A DNA stretch of 33,128 bases from an uncultured Asticcacaulis sp. (GTDB lineage: Bacteria; Pseudomonadota; Alphaproteobacteria; Caulobacterales; Caulobacteraceae): positions 1 through 33,128 of the forward strand of contig CAKZJB010000025.1 in NCBI GenBank assembly GCA_936940865.1, read 5' to 3'. The position numbers and the translations under genes are program-made. Shown here in pieces: positions 1 to 7,747 of this stretch. Each line of letters begins with the position of its first letter. The stretch's first letter is position 1. The notes below the pieces were generated by a model. It had not been told where the DNA came from. It worked only from the letters and a program-made list of their open reading frames with translations, and ran no database searches.

Positions 1-1341
1 CACGCCCGCCAGCGCCGTGGCCGCCGCCGCCAGCCCCAGGGCCAGGCCCGGCGCGGCCGACTGCGACACCAGGCCGAACAGAACCGACGCGCAGATCGCG
101 CCGAAGGTCTGGCCGGTCAGGCGCGCCGTGCCCTGCATGGCGCCGGCCGCGCCGCTGCGCGCTTTGGGCGCCGACAACAGCAGGATGCGGTTGTTGGGGG
201 TCTGGAACAGGCCGAAGCCCGCGCCGGCGGCGATAGTGCCGATGACAAAGGTCGTGCCATCCCCTGGGCCCAGCGCAACGACCGCGAGGCCGATGGCCAG
301 CAGCGCTCCGCCGGCCGCGCACAGCCACGCCGTCGGCACGCGGTTGGCCAGCCGCCCCGATATCGGCGCCATGATCACAACGGCGGCCGGCCACGGCATC
401 ATGTACAGCCCCGCCTCCGTCGGCGTCATGTGCAGGTCCTGCTGCAGGTAAAAAGGCAGGGCGACATAGCTCATCATCTGGCCGGTAAAGCAGCAGACCG
501 AGGCGATGACGGCCACACTGAACGCCTTGTTGCGGAACAGGTCCACCGGCACCAGCGGCGCCGCGCTGCGCCGCTCAAGCCGCAGCAAAAGGGCAAGGCA
601 AACGGCCGCGGCGGCCATCAGGGCGGCGCCGGTCAGCGGCGCCCTGGCCAGCCGGTCCGCGCCACAGAAGAAGAGGATGAACATCAGGGTGTTGACCGCG
701 ACCGCACCGGCGTCGAGGCGGCGCGCCGAACCCTTTGGGTGCGGCAGCAGGCCGCCGCTCAGCAGGACTATGGCCCCGATCGGCAGGTTGACGGCGAACA
801 GCCACGGCCATGGCGCGACCGACAGGATGGCGCCGGCGATCCCCGGCCCCGCCGCCGACGAAATGGCGATGGTCATGGCGTTGATGCCGATGATGGTGCC
901 GAGCAGCCGCTGCGGCACGGCGAAGCGCAGGGTCATGGTGGCCAGCGCCATGATGGCGCCGCCGCCCAGCCCCTGCACGAACCGGGCACAGACCAGCATG
1001 GGCAGGCTGGCGGCCATGGCGCAGGCCCCCGAGGCCAGGATGAAAACGGCGACGCCGGCCAGGAAGACCCGGCGCGGTCCGAACTTTTCGCCCAGCGCCC
1101 CGCACGGCAGCAGGGCCACCAGAACGGCCAGCTGATAGCTCGACACCACCCAGACCGTGTCCGACGCACTGGCCCGGAAGGTCCGCGCGATCGAGGGTAA
1201 CGCGATGTTGGCGATCGCCCCGTCGAGGACGACCAGGACAAGGGCGATCAGCAGAACGCCGACGGCGAGATCGCGCTGCGGCCTGGGCAGGCCATCGGAC
1301 GTATCGGGGACAATGGAAGGCGACGGTGCGTTCATGGGCAT
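1..1341 (-). CDS. MFS drug-efflux transporter, DHA2-like (C-terminus outside window)
   Basis: A continuous minus-strand frame runs from ATG at 1341 off the left edge (447 codons, no stop). It encodes a very hydrophobic protein. The first helix carries an LDGAIANIALPSI-like segment, close to the LDxTIVNVALP signature of the DHA2 (14-helix, H+-coupled) drug-exporter family. Further on are FVQGLGGGAIMALATM and a QGTARLTGQTFGAI segment typical of these exporters. It would export small toxic compounds across the inner membrane; the substrate cannot be told. AAGGA lies 4 nt before the ATG at 1341, and a second in-frame ATG at 1335 is equally possible. It is divergent from a LysR regulator 103 bp away, a common arrangement for regulated efflux pumps, so control by that regulator is likely but inferred. 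Overlapping ORFs on both strands here are shadows. Confidence 0.88.
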   Translation of the reverse strand, partial: MPMNAPSPSIVPDTSDGLPRPQRDLAVGVLLIALVLVVLDGAIANIALPSIARTFRASASDTVWVVSSYQLAVLVALLPCGALGEKFGPRRVFLAGVAVFILASGACAMAASLPMLVCARFVQGLGGGAIMALATMTLRFAVPQRLLGTIIGINAMTIAISSAAGPGIAGAILSVAPWPWLFAVNLPIGAIVLLSGGLLPHPKGSARRLDAGAVAVNTLMFILFFCGADRLARAPLTGAALMAAAAVCLALLLRLERRSAAPLVPVDLFRNKAFSVAVIASVCCFTGQMMSYVALPFYLQQDLHMTPTEAGLYMMPWPAAVVIMAPISGRLANRVPTAWLCAAGGALLAIGLAVVALGPGDGTTFVIGTIAAGAGFGLFQTPNNRILLLSAPKARSGAAGAMQGTARLTGQTFGAICASVLFGLVSQSAAPGLALGLAAAATALAGV

Positions 1342-1378
1342 GATCCTTGGTTGCCCTCCATATATTCCAACGGATGAA

Positions 1379-1393
1379 TTGCACCAGACGCAA
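1379..1393. promoter_or_regulatory. candidate LysR operator (TTGC-N7-GCAA)
   Basis: The divergent gap between the MFS gene and lysR holds a perfect interrupted palindrome, TTGC-N7-GCAA, which contains the T-N11-A core expected of LysR-type binding sites. It lies about 50 bp upstream of lysR. Assignment to this regulator is inference from position. Confidence 0.45.
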
Positions 1394-1411
1394 CAAACTC
1401 AAGAAAGCTTT

Positions 1412-1422
1412 GCGTTCAACGC
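1412..1422. promoter_or_regulatory. second palindrome in the MFS/lysR gap
   Basis: GCGTT-C-AACGC is a perfect 11-bp palindrome 22 bp before the lysR start and 19 bp from the first palindrome. It could be the activation half of a two-site LysR arrangement. The function is unproven. Confidence 0.3.
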
Positions 1423-1444
1423 CATAGGTGCCTACACTCCGCGC

Positions 1445-2359
1445 ATGAGCGATCCCGACTTCAACCTGCTGCCGGCGCTGGATGTCCTGCTGGCCGAACG
1501 CAGCGTGACCGCCGCTGCCCGGACCCTGCGGCTCAGCCCGTCCGCCATGAGCCGGACGCTGGCGCGGCTGCGCACGCTGATCGGCGATCCCCTGCTGGTG
1601 CCCGCCGGACGGACCATGGTCCTGACGCCGCATGCCGAGGCCATTGCGGGCGATGTGCGCAAGGCGGCGGCGGACGTGCTGGGCGTGCTGCGGCCCGCGC
1701 CGGGCATCGACGTCCACAATCTGAAGCGCGTCTTTTCGATCCGCGTCAACGAGGCCTTCGTCCTGACCCACGGCGCCCGGCTGCATGCTGCGGTGGCCGC
1801 CGCCGCGCCCGGCGTCCGCCTGCGCTTCGCGCCCAAGCCGGATAAGGATATCCGCAGCCTGCGCGACGGGCAGATCGACATGGATATCGGCGTCGTGCCG
1901 GGCGATGCCGGCGAGCTTCGCGCCCAGACCCTGTATCGCGACCGCTTCGTCGGCGTCGTGCGGACGGGCCATCCGATCCTCAGCGAAGGCGTCACGCCGG
2001 AGCGGTACGGCGGTTTCGGCCACGTTTCGGACTGGGGCCATGTCGTGGCGTCGCGCCAGGGCCATTTCACCGGGCCGGTCGACGAAGCGCTGGACGCGCT
2101 GGGCATCGTCCGCGACGTCAAGGTGATCGTGCCGAGCTTCCCGGCCGTCGTGGCCATGGTTGCGGCGTCGGACCTGATCGGGCTGGTGCCGCGGTCCTTT
2201 GCCGCCGCGGCCTCCGGCATCGCCATCTTCCCCCTGCCGGTGGCGACGCCCGAGATCGTGATTTCACAGATATGGCACCCGCGTGTCGACGCCGACCCGG
2301 CGCACCGCTGGCTGCGCGGCGTCATCCACGACGCCTTCCGGACCTTGGCCAGGGATTAG
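1445..2359 (+). CDS. LysR-family transcriptional regulator
   Basis: A 304-aa protein, the normal LysR length. The N-terminal winged HTH spans roughly residues 5-65 (FNLLPALDVLLAERSVTAAA, then SPSAMSRTLARLR and GDPLLVPAGR). The remainder is the periplasmic-binding-protein-like effector domain, with DIDIGVVPGD, RTGHPIL and MVAASDLIGLVPRS segments typical of the family. The start at ATG 1445 was chosen because the HTH follows directly; upstream in-frame codons run back into the divergent promoter region. It probably regulates the divergent MFS exporter and itself. Its stop codon overlaps the stop of the convergent protease gene by 4 bp (TTAG, 2356-2359), leaving no terminator between them. The effector is unknown. 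Confidence 0.92.
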   Translation: MSDPDFNLLPALDVLLAERSVTAAARTLRLSPSAMSRTLARLRTLIGDPLLVPAGRTMVLTPHAEAIAGDVRKAAADVLGVLRPAPGIDVHNLKRVFSIRVNEAFVLTHGARLHAAVAAAAPGVRLRFAPKPDKDIRSLRDGQIDMDIGVVPGDAGELRAQTLYRDRFVGVVRTGHPILSEGVTPERYGGFGHVSDWGHVVASRQGHFTGPVDEALDALGIVRDVKVIVPSFPAVVAMVAASDLIGLVPRSFAAAASGIAIFPLPVATPEIVISQIWHPRVDADPAHRWLRGVIHDAFRTLARD

Positions 2360-3351
2360 CCGACCATGATCCTGGGCCGGGCCGCGTCGGGCTGGGCGCC
2401 GGCAAGCTCGAAGCGGATTTCCTTGCGGCGATAATCGATGGCCACGCTGGCGAACTGTCGCATATAGTCCATGCCGACCAGCACGGCCGGCTTGTTCCGC
2501 AGGCCCCAGTCGTCGAAATTCGGCGCATCCGAGATGACGATGTCGCCGTCATTGAACATCAGGTCCTCGATGCGGATCTGCTTGATCGGCACCAGCCGTC
2601 CGACCGCCTCCCCGCCCGTCACGCCCGTCAGGGTAACCGGCGCAAGCTCGGGATGGGTATCGGGCTTCAGCGCCGCCTGAAGGGCGCGGTTGCCGATCGA
2701 CAGCTCGGCGCCCGTATCGATGAAGGCCGTGGCGTGGACGCCGTCGACGACGCATTGGTTGGACCTGAGGCGCCCGGCCTTGCCCGGGGCGCGGATGACG
2801 ACGATCTGGGAGTCGGCGGGAACCGGGCCGAAGATGCTTTTCGAGCGTTCGATGCGCAGTTCCTGGTGGCGGAAGTCGAAGGTGACGCGGGTCCCGTTGA
2901 TCACGTCCAGGCCCAGGAAACCGTCAGCCTTGAGCAAGACACGCGGCAGGACCGGCATGACCATGTCCTGCTTGGAAAAGGTGCCGTAGTCGAGCTGTTT
3001 CACCGCCACCAGATCGGTCATGAGGTCGCGGATGACCCCCTGGACGTTGGCGCGCCCGACCGTCTGCAGCCCCAGTTCGTTGACGAGCGTATCGGACACG
3101 ACCGAACGCTCGGCCCCTGTGTCGACGATGAAGCGGTAGGGGCGGCCGTTGACCTTGACCTCGGCGGCCAGCAGGGTCGAATCGCTGCGCGTCCTGACGC
3201 TGGTGGTCTCGGTCGCCTGCTCGGAGGACGATGAGGAAGAGGACTGGGCGTCCTGCGCCCGCGCCGCCAGCGGCCCGAGCGCCGCCAGGGCTGCGGCCAG
3301 AGTCAGAAAATCGCGGCGAGACCCCTCGCGCGCCTGCGGCGTATCCGCCAT
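2356..3351 (-). CDS. Tat-exported retropepsin-like aspartyl protease with two domains
   Basis: A 331-aa protein with a twin-arginine signal (SRRDFLTLAAALAALG, residues 11-26) ending near AARA. A short run of seven serines follows. Two tandem retropepsin-like domains come next, each with its own catalytic Asp motif: IVDTGAERSVV in the first and FIDTGAELSIG in the second. Retroviral-type proteases dimerise to build an active site from two such loops; here one chain supplies both, so it may act as a single-chain pseudo-dimer. GGGAGGGG-type Shine-Dalgarno sequence sits about 5 nt before the ATG. It likely acts in the periplasm, with an unknown substrate. It is encoded downstream of the ArsR gene on the same strand (127-bp gap) and convergent with lysR. 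Confidence 0.85.
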   Translation of the reverse strand: MADTPQAREGSRRDFLTLAAALAALGPLAARAQDAQSSSSSSSEQATETTSVRTRSDSTLLAAEVKVNGRPYRFIVDTGAERSVVSDTLVNELGLQTVGRANVQGVIRDLMTDLVAVKQLDYGTFSKQDMVMPVLPRVLLKADGFLGLDVINGTRVTFDFRHQELRIERSKSIFGPVPADSQIVVIRAPGKAGRLRSNQCVVDGVHATAFIDTGAELSIGNRALQAALKPDTHPELAPVTLTGVTGGEAVGRLVPIKQIRIEDLMFNDGDIVISDAPNFDDWGLRNKPAVLVGMDYMRQFASVAIDYRRKEIRFELAGAQPDAARPRIMVG

Positions 3352-3478
3352 GAACCCCTCCCATATTATGGTTTTTCCGGCAGCCTATCCGCATACTCGG
3401 GTTTCGACAACACGGTTATCATGCGGCGGCGGCGCCAAAAAAGTGGCAGCATGTCGGGCGGGCCAATTGATACGGCCT

Positions 3479-3799
3479 TCAATTACCGTTCCTGTCTTCG
3501 GCCTTGCCCGCGCTTTCGGCGCGCAGGGGACCGCGGACCGGGCAAACCTCCTGCAGGTAGCCGTCGAGCGTATTGACGATGTGCTCCGGCACGATGCTGT
3601 AATGGACGAACTTGCCCTTCTTGACGCTGGTGATCAGGCCGGCGTTTTCCAGGATGCCCAGGTGCTTGGACAGGGAAGGCTTGGTCATGTCGAAGCGTTC
3701 GGCGATCTCACCCGCCGTCATCGACGTCTTGGACAGATAGGCCAGGATTTTCAACCGGGGCTCCGACGCCAGGGCTTCGAACGTCTTGACCACGCGCAT
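3479..3799 (-). CDS. ArsR-family winged-helix repressor
   Basis: A 106-aa protein with the compact ArsR/SmtB fold: VVKTFEALASEPRLKILAYL, then a recognition helix region TKPSLSKHLGILENAGLI and a wing KKGKFVHYSI. The ATG at 3799 is preferred because GGGGAG lies 5 nt upstream; a GTG two codons earlier is in frame. There is a single cysteine (EVCP near residue 87) and no CxC metal site in the recognition helix, so a classical metal-sensing role is unlikely. It is divergent from a fatty-acid desaturase, and the gap contains an inverted repeat overlapping both promoters. It therefore probably represses itself and the desaturase, perhaps responding to a lipid or redox signal. That last point is inference. 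Confidence 0.9.
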   Translation of the reverse strand: MRVVKTFEALASEPRLKILAYLSKTSMTAGEIAERFDMTKPSLSKHLGILENAGLITSVKKGKFVHYSIVPEHIVNTLDGYLQEVCPVRGPLRAESAGKAEDRNGN

Positions 3800-3815
3800 G
3801 GGCACTCCCCGGCCA

Positions 3816-3885
3816 ACATTTAGTCATTTAGCGTATTGACTAAATGTATTCACCGTCATAACGATTAGCTTGTTAGCTAAATGTA
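3816..3885. promoter_or_regulatory. ArsR operator and divergent promoter region
   Basis: A perfect 11-bp inverted repeat, ACATTTAGTCA (3816-3826) and TGACTAAATGT (3837-3847), is separated by 10 bp, placing the arms two helical turns apart. A third half-site, AGCTAAATGTA (3875-3885), overlaps a TTAGCTAA palindrome at 3873-3880. The right arm overlaps a plausible sigma-70 -35 for the desaturase (TTGACT 3836-3841, 17-nt spacer, TAACGA 3859-3864). A bound dimer would block that promoter and the divergent arsR promoter. Confidence 0.75.
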
Positions 3886-3935
3886 GGCATGATCGGACCG
3901 CCGGTCAAGCCCATGCAAGGCTATGGGAGGCGGAT

Positions 3936-4874
3936 ATGGGGAAGGATTTCGAGAATATCGCGCGCATCGGTGGCGGGGACGCCGATGCCGTCAGGGGAAG
4001 GGTCGTCTGGTCTCCGGTCCGGTCGCTCTTTCTGATCGCCATGTATGCCGGCACGGTGACCGGAGCGGTGCTCTACCTGCGCATCGACACCGTCCTGCTG
4101 TTTGTGGTCAAGACGGTCGCGGTCCTGCTGCTCGGCCATTCGGTCGGCATGCACAGGCGCCTGATCCACAAGAGCTTCGCCTGTCCGCTGTGGCTTGAGC
4201 GGTTCCTGGTCTATATGGGTACGCTCACGGGGCTGGGCGGGCCGTTCGCCATGATCCGCACCCATGATTTTCGCGACTGGGCGCAGCGCCAGCCGCTTTG
4301 CCACGACTACTTCGCCCATCGCCGCCCGCCGCTTGTCGATGCGGCCTGGCAGATGCATTGCGAACTGCGCCTTGCGCGTCCGCCGCGTCTCGACATCGAG
4401 CCGGAGGTTGCCCGCGACCCTTTCTACCGCCTGATCGACCGGCACTGGATCGCCGCGCACGGACCGTGGGTCGCGGTCTTCTTCATGATCGGCGGCTGGG
4501 CCTGGGTGTTATGGGGCGTTTGCGCCCAGATAGCCGTGACGGTCACCGGCCATTGGCTGATCGGCCATCTGGCGCATTCGGACCGCGCCCGGGACTGGCA
4601 GGTGCGCGGCGCCGGCGTCCAGGGCCGCAATGTCGACTTCGCCGGCCTGATCACCATGGGCGAAAGCTGGCACAACAACCATCACGCCTTTCCGGGGTCG
4701 GCACGCATCGGCCTCTACCAGGGCCAGTCCGATCCGGGCTACTGGTTCGTAAGAAGGCTTGAGGCCCTGGGGCTGGCCTGGGACGTCTGCCTGCCGCAAG
4801 ACCTGCCGCACCGCCCCAATCTGTATTGGGTGGGCGGCAAGGCGCCCCCGCTGCGCCCGGCGCGCCGGTTCTGA
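3936..4874 (+). CDS. membrane fatty-acid (acyl-CoA/acyl-lipid) desaturase
   Basis: A 312-aa integral membrane di-iron enzyme that would introduce a double bond into fatty-acyl chains at the inner membrane. Histidine-box residues are visible: H68 and H73 (GHSVGMHRRLIH, HX4H); a second cluster at RTHDFRDWAQR and CHDYFAHRR; and H246-NN-H249-H250 (ESWHNNHHAFPGS), the terminal HXXHH box. Hydrophobic segments lie around residues 28-66, 88-105 and 165-195. Start ATG 3936 has GGGAGG 5 nt upstream; earlier in-frame codons lie inside the operator region. The second box departs from the canonical HXXHH, as in a bacterial subfamily with the RTHDxRDWAQR signature. It is divergent from and probably repressed by the ArsR protein. 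Confidence 0.87.
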   Translation: MGKDFENIARIGGGDADAVRGRVVWSPVRSLFLIAMYAGTVTGAVLYLRIDTVLLFVVKTVAVLLLGHSVGMHRRLIHKSFACPLWLERFLVYMGTLTGLGGPFAMIRTHDFRDWAQRQPLCHDYFAHRRPPLVDAAWQMHCELRLARPPRLDIEPEVARDPFYRLIDRHWIAAHGPWVAVFFMIGGWAWVLWGVCAQIAVTVTGHWLIGHLAHSDRARDWQVRGAGVQGRNVDFAGLITMGESWHNNHHAFPGSARIGLYQGQSDPGYWFVRRLEALGLAWDVCLPQDLPHRPNLYWVGGKAPPLRPARRF

Positions 4875-4914
4875 CACCAAGGGTCATTCCCGGTGGCTGT
4901 CGGTATAATGCCGG

Positions 4915-5334
4915 TCAGGTGTCCGCCAGTATCTGGACCAGGTCCACGATACGCTGGCGCTGACGGGGCGACCGAACCCGCATGAAGACAGAGGCCAGTT
5001 CGGCGCCTTCGGCCGTCGACATGAAACCGGCCTCCGCCTCGCCGTCAAACCCCTGACACAGATAGCCGACAGTCACGTCCAGTACCCGCGCCATGTCGTA
5101 CAGGCGCGATGCCGAAATGCGGGTCGCGCCGCGCTCGTACTTCTGGACCTGCTGGAAGGTGATGTCGACGGCCCTGGCCAGCGTGTCCTGGCTCATGCCC
5201 AGCTGGCGGCGGCGCATACGGACGCGGGAACCGACATGGAGGTCGAAAGGATGCGGCGCCCTGTCGTCTGCGAAGACAACCGGCGGTACGTTACCAGCTT
5301 CCATCGCATTCCCGTCCGTTCCTGCTGCCTGCAT
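4915..5334 (-). CDS. XRE-family HTH transcriptional regulator
   Basis: A 139-aa protein with a Cro/C1-type HTH at about residues 32-85 (GSRVRMRRRQLGMSQDTLA, then ITFQQVQKYERGATRISASRL). A short C-terminal region of unknown fold follows (GFMSTAEGAELASVF... RQRIVDLVQIL). This architecture is very common in Alphaproteobacteria. The ATG at 5334 is chosen because GGAGGG (complement of 5341-5346) stands 6 nt upstream; a longer start 12 codons earlier has no such site. The gene converges on the desaturase with 40 bp between stops. The target is unknown. Confidence 0.85.
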   Translation of the reverse strand: MQAAGTDGNAMEAGNVPPVVFADDRAPHPFDLHVGSRVRMRRRQLGMSQDTLARAVDITFQQVQKYERGATRISASRLYDMARVLDVTVGYLCQGFDGEAEAGFMSTAEGAELASVFMRVRSPRQRQRIVDLVQILADT

Positions 5335-5410
5335 ATCATTCCCTCCAACAAGGTCACGACCGCGTTTCATGGGGCGATCGAAACATTCCCAAAGGCCTAT
5401 TGGACGGATG

Positions 5411-5432
5411 AAAAAATCCCTTCAAGTGGGAT
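5411..5432 (-). terminator. weak intrinsic terminator for the nucleosidase operon
   Basis: Read on the minus strand: ATCCC, a 7-nt loop, GGGAT, then a run of six T. The stem is only 5 bp, but the position, about 105 nt beyond the nucleosidase stop and before the XRE gene, fits. Confidence 0.45.
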
Positions 5433-5536
5433 AACGAAAGATGATTTATTTATTCTGGGGGTCTGTGGCGGCCTTGCATCAGTGCCCAATCTGGTGCCTT
5501 TCAACGCAATACCAGACACGGCAAGCGTGTAATCCG

Positions 5537-6367
5537 TTACGCCGGCAAAGCCCTTGCAAAACCGGCGAGAACGCGGGTCGAATTCTCTGCGGCCAGCCGC
5601 ATGAAGGTCGTCATCTCGTTCGAATCGCTCCCGGCGCCGGCCAGGTCCGACACGCTGCGGAACGCCAGGAACGGGACGGTATTGGCGAAGGCGACATGGG
5701 CCACCGCCGCGCTTTCCATGTCGGCGATCCGGGCCCCGAACGCGGAGGCCAGATAGTCGCGATAGGCGGCGTTGTCGACGAAGGCCGGCCCCGACACCGC
5801 GCTGCCGCCGGCGTGGACCCGAGGGACATGATGCAGATACTGACCGTCGGCGGTATGATCGCGCAGGTCGACGCCTTCCATCCCGGCGGCGATGGCGAAC
5901 AGGCCCGGATCGGTCTCGAACCATAGCCGGGGCGCCGGCTTCGTCGCGGCGTTGCCGGTCACGATCCGGTTGGGCAGCATCATGCCGAATCCGGGCAGGT
6001 CCGCCTTCCAGCTCAGCCAGCCGGGCGCAACGAAATCCCCCTCCCTTTCCCGCCCCATGATGACTTCCAGGGATTGCGCCCAGCGTTGCGGGATCACGAC
6101 GTCGCCGATATTGAGCGCCGGATCGACGCTGCCGGCTATGCCCGACATCAAAAGGCAGTCCGGCGCATAGCGGTCGATCATCAGCTGCGCCGTCATGGCG
6201 GCGTTGACCATGCTCATGCCGCACATCATGATGACGGCGTCGCGGCCTTCGAAACGGCCGGTTACCGCTGGAATTCCGTTCAGGGTCAGCGTTTTTACAT
6301 CCGTAATAACGTCGTGCAAGGCCGCCCATTCGGGCTCGAAGGCCGACAGGATGCCGATCAGCGCCAT
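5537..6367 (-). CDS. 5'-methylthioadenosine/S-adenosylhomocysteine nucleosidase-like (phosphorylase superfamily)
   Basis: A 276-aa protein of the PNP/UDP phosphorylase superfamily. It begins MALIGILSAFEPEW and carries CGMSMVNAAMTAQ, LLMSGIAGSVDPALNIGDVVIP, ADMESAAVAHVA and FRSVSDLAG. The Met-Glu of the ADMESAA segment (ribose contact) and the Asp of SVSD (purine protonation) are hallmark residues. MTAN enzymes cleave adenine from methylthioadenosine and S-adenosylhomocysteine. It is longer than classic MTAN (about 230 aa), with extra sequence around residues 100-165, so a different nucleoside substrate is possible. It starts 1 nt after the stop of the upstream amidotransferase gene (TGA-T-ATG), with AAGGCGG inside that gene's end, so translation is coupled. 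Confidence 0.85.
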   Translation of the reverse strand: MALIGILSAFEPEWAALHDVITDVKTLTLNGIPAVTGRFEGRDAVIMMCGMSMVNAAMTAQLMIDRYAPDCLLMSGIAGSVDPALNIGDVVIPQRWAQSLEVIMGREREGDFVAPGWLSWKADLPGFGMMLPNRIVTGNAATKPAPRLWFETDPGLFAIAAGMEGVDLRDHTADGQYLHHVPRVHAGGSAVSGPAFVDNAAYRDYLASAFGARIADMESAAVAHVAFANTVPFLAFRSVSDLAGAGSDSNEMTTFMRLAAENSTRVLAGFARALPA

Positions 6368-6368
6368 A

Positions 6369-7160
6369 TCAGGCCGCCTTGTGTTGGGGATCGAAACGCC
6401 TGGCCAGGTCGCCGTCGCGGAAGATCAGCGTCGTACCGGGCTTAACGTCGGTCCAGACCTCGTCGCGCGTCAGGGGCCGCGTCGCCACGATCACCACCTT
6501 GTCGCCGGGCGAGGTTTCCTTGGCGAAATCGACCTCCAGGTCCTCGTCGATCAGGCGGGCGCGGCCGAAAGGCGCGGCGCGGCGGATAAAGCACAGACGT
6601 TTGGAACAACTGGTATAGAGCGACCGGCCGTCGCCCAGCAGGGCATTGAACACGCCAAGCGTCCGCAAATGCGCGAAGGCGTCGGCGATCGCGCGGTCGA
6701 GCACCGCTTCGGACGGGCGCTTCGCGAAACGCGCCCGCAGCCCGTCCATCAGCCAGCAGAAGGCGTGTTCGCTGTCGGTCGTGCCGATCGGCGTGTGGAA
6801 CCGCAGCGGCAAGCCCTTCACGCCCTTAAGCTGGCCATTGTGGGCGAAGCTCCAGTTGCGCCCCCACAGCTCGCGCTGGAACGGATGGGTGTTCTCCAGC
6901 GCGATGCGGCCGCGATTGGCCTTGCGCACATGGGCGATGACCAGGCGGCTCTTGATCGGATAGGCCTTGAGGAATTTCGCCAGCTCCGAATGGGCGCTGG
7001 GACTGGGATCGTGCAGCGTGCGGCAGCCGTTCTGCTCGTAGAAGCTGATCCCCCAACCGTCCGTGTGCTTTCCTGTCACGCCGCCGCGGCTCGACAGGGC
7101 CGAGAAGCTGAAACGGATATCGGTTGGCACATTGGCGCTCATCGCCAGGAGTTCGCACAT
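6369..7160 (-). CDS. class II glutamine amidotransferase, YafJ-like
   Basis: A 263-aa N-terminal-nucleophile (Ntn) amidotransferase domain protein. It starts MCELLAMS, so Cys2 becomes the N-terminal nucleophile after Met removal. Family motifs follow in order: HTDGWGISFYE, VIAHVRKANRG, NTHPFQRELWG and WSFAHNGQLKG. Such domains release ammonia from glutamine or, in relatives like EgtC, hydrolyse gamma-glutamyl amides. There is no fused synthetase domain, so the acceptor is unknown. GGAGGG lies about 10 nt before the ATG. It is the first gene of a two-gene operon with the nucleosidase-like gene. Confidence 0.9.
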   Translation of the reverse strand: MCELLAMSANVPTDIRFSFSALSSRGGVTGKHTDGWGISFYEQNGCRTLHDPSPSAHSELAKFLKAYPIKSRLVIAHVRKANRGRIALENTHPFQRELWGRNWSFAHNGQLKGVKGLPLRFHTPIGTTDSEHAFCWLMDGLRARFAKRPSEAVLDRAIADAFAHLRTLGVFNALLGDGRSLYTSCSKRLCFIRRAAPFGRARLIDEDLEVDFAKETSPGDKVVIVATRPLTRDEVWTDVKPGTTLIFRDGDLARRFDPQHKAA

Positions 7161-7239
7161 GGATTCAGACCCTCCGGCCTACTCCTTCCGATGTGCGCCC
7201 CCCAGCGTCAAGTCAGTATTCCTGTGCCGTCGTACGGAA

Positions 7240-7473
7240 CAGACCTTCATTGATATCGACATCGCCGGGCTGGCTCATGGCGAAGGCGACGGAGCGGGCA
7301 TGGCCCTTCTGCCGCAGACGCGCGTGCAGGCCTACGTCGATGACGGGCGGCTGGTGCGCGTGCTCGAAGACGGGTGCGAGTCCTTTTCCGGCTATCACCG
7401 CTGCTATCCCAGGCGCCGTCAGACTTCGGCGGCCTTCGCCTTGGTGGTCGATGCCTTGCGGTGGCGGGGTTAG
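7240..7473 (+). pseudogene. remnant of a LysR regulator C-terminus
   Basis: About 78 codons encode a segment closely resembling the end of the LysR effector domain: DGAGMALLPQTRVQAYVDDG, then RLVRVLEDG, GYHRCYPRRRQTSAAF and VVDALRW before TAG. In intact relatives this corresponds to the 'AGxGIALLPxxLVxxxLxxGRLVxVL ... YPxRRxxSxxxRxxxDxL' end. No HTH or first half of the effector domain lies upstream; the preceding sequence is the divergent amidotransferase promoter and coding region. I read it as a 5'-deleted pseudogene. In-frame codons upstream can lengthen the ORF but carry no homology I recognise. Confidence 0.7.
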
Positions 7474-7498
7474 GCAAACAGGGCGCGGAGCCGACAGG

Positions 7499-7645
7499 TC
7501 AGTTCGCCGACGCCTTCTCCGGCACAACGGGCGCGACGGGCGGCTTCGGATCGGCCGGCGGCTTCAGCGCGTCGCCGTACCAGACGAGGTGCGCGGGTTT
7601 GAGGGGCATGTAGCTATCGTGCACTGACTGACGCTGGAGGGGCAT
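7499..7645 (-). CDS. small proline-rich protein of unknown function (48 aa)
   Basis: ATG at 7645 opens a 48-codon frame ending TGA at 7499-7501. AAGGA precedes it by about 9 nt. Third positions are almost all G or C, as in neighbouring real genes. The product has a polar N-terminus, an HLVWYGDALKPP segment, and a Pro/Val/Ala-rich tail ending in EKASAN. There is no signal peptide or membrane helix. I do not recognise a family. It lies between the lysR remnant and the GH74 upstream region. Confidence 0.55.
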   Translation of the reverse strand: MPLQRQSVHDSYMPLKPAHLVWYGDALKPPADPKPPVAPVVPEKASAN

Positions 7646-7747
7646 CGTCGTGATCCTTTTTTGGTAATGTGGCGTTAAGGATCATGCCACTTCGGCCCCC
7701 GAAAATCGATACCGCCATTCCATCGTTTGCATGGCCTGGGCCATCAC

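Noticed and set aside
575-2065. A 496-codon minus-strand frame crossing the MFS and lysR genes
   Set aside because: It spans two genes with clear homology in other frames and ends in Arg/His-rich nonsense.
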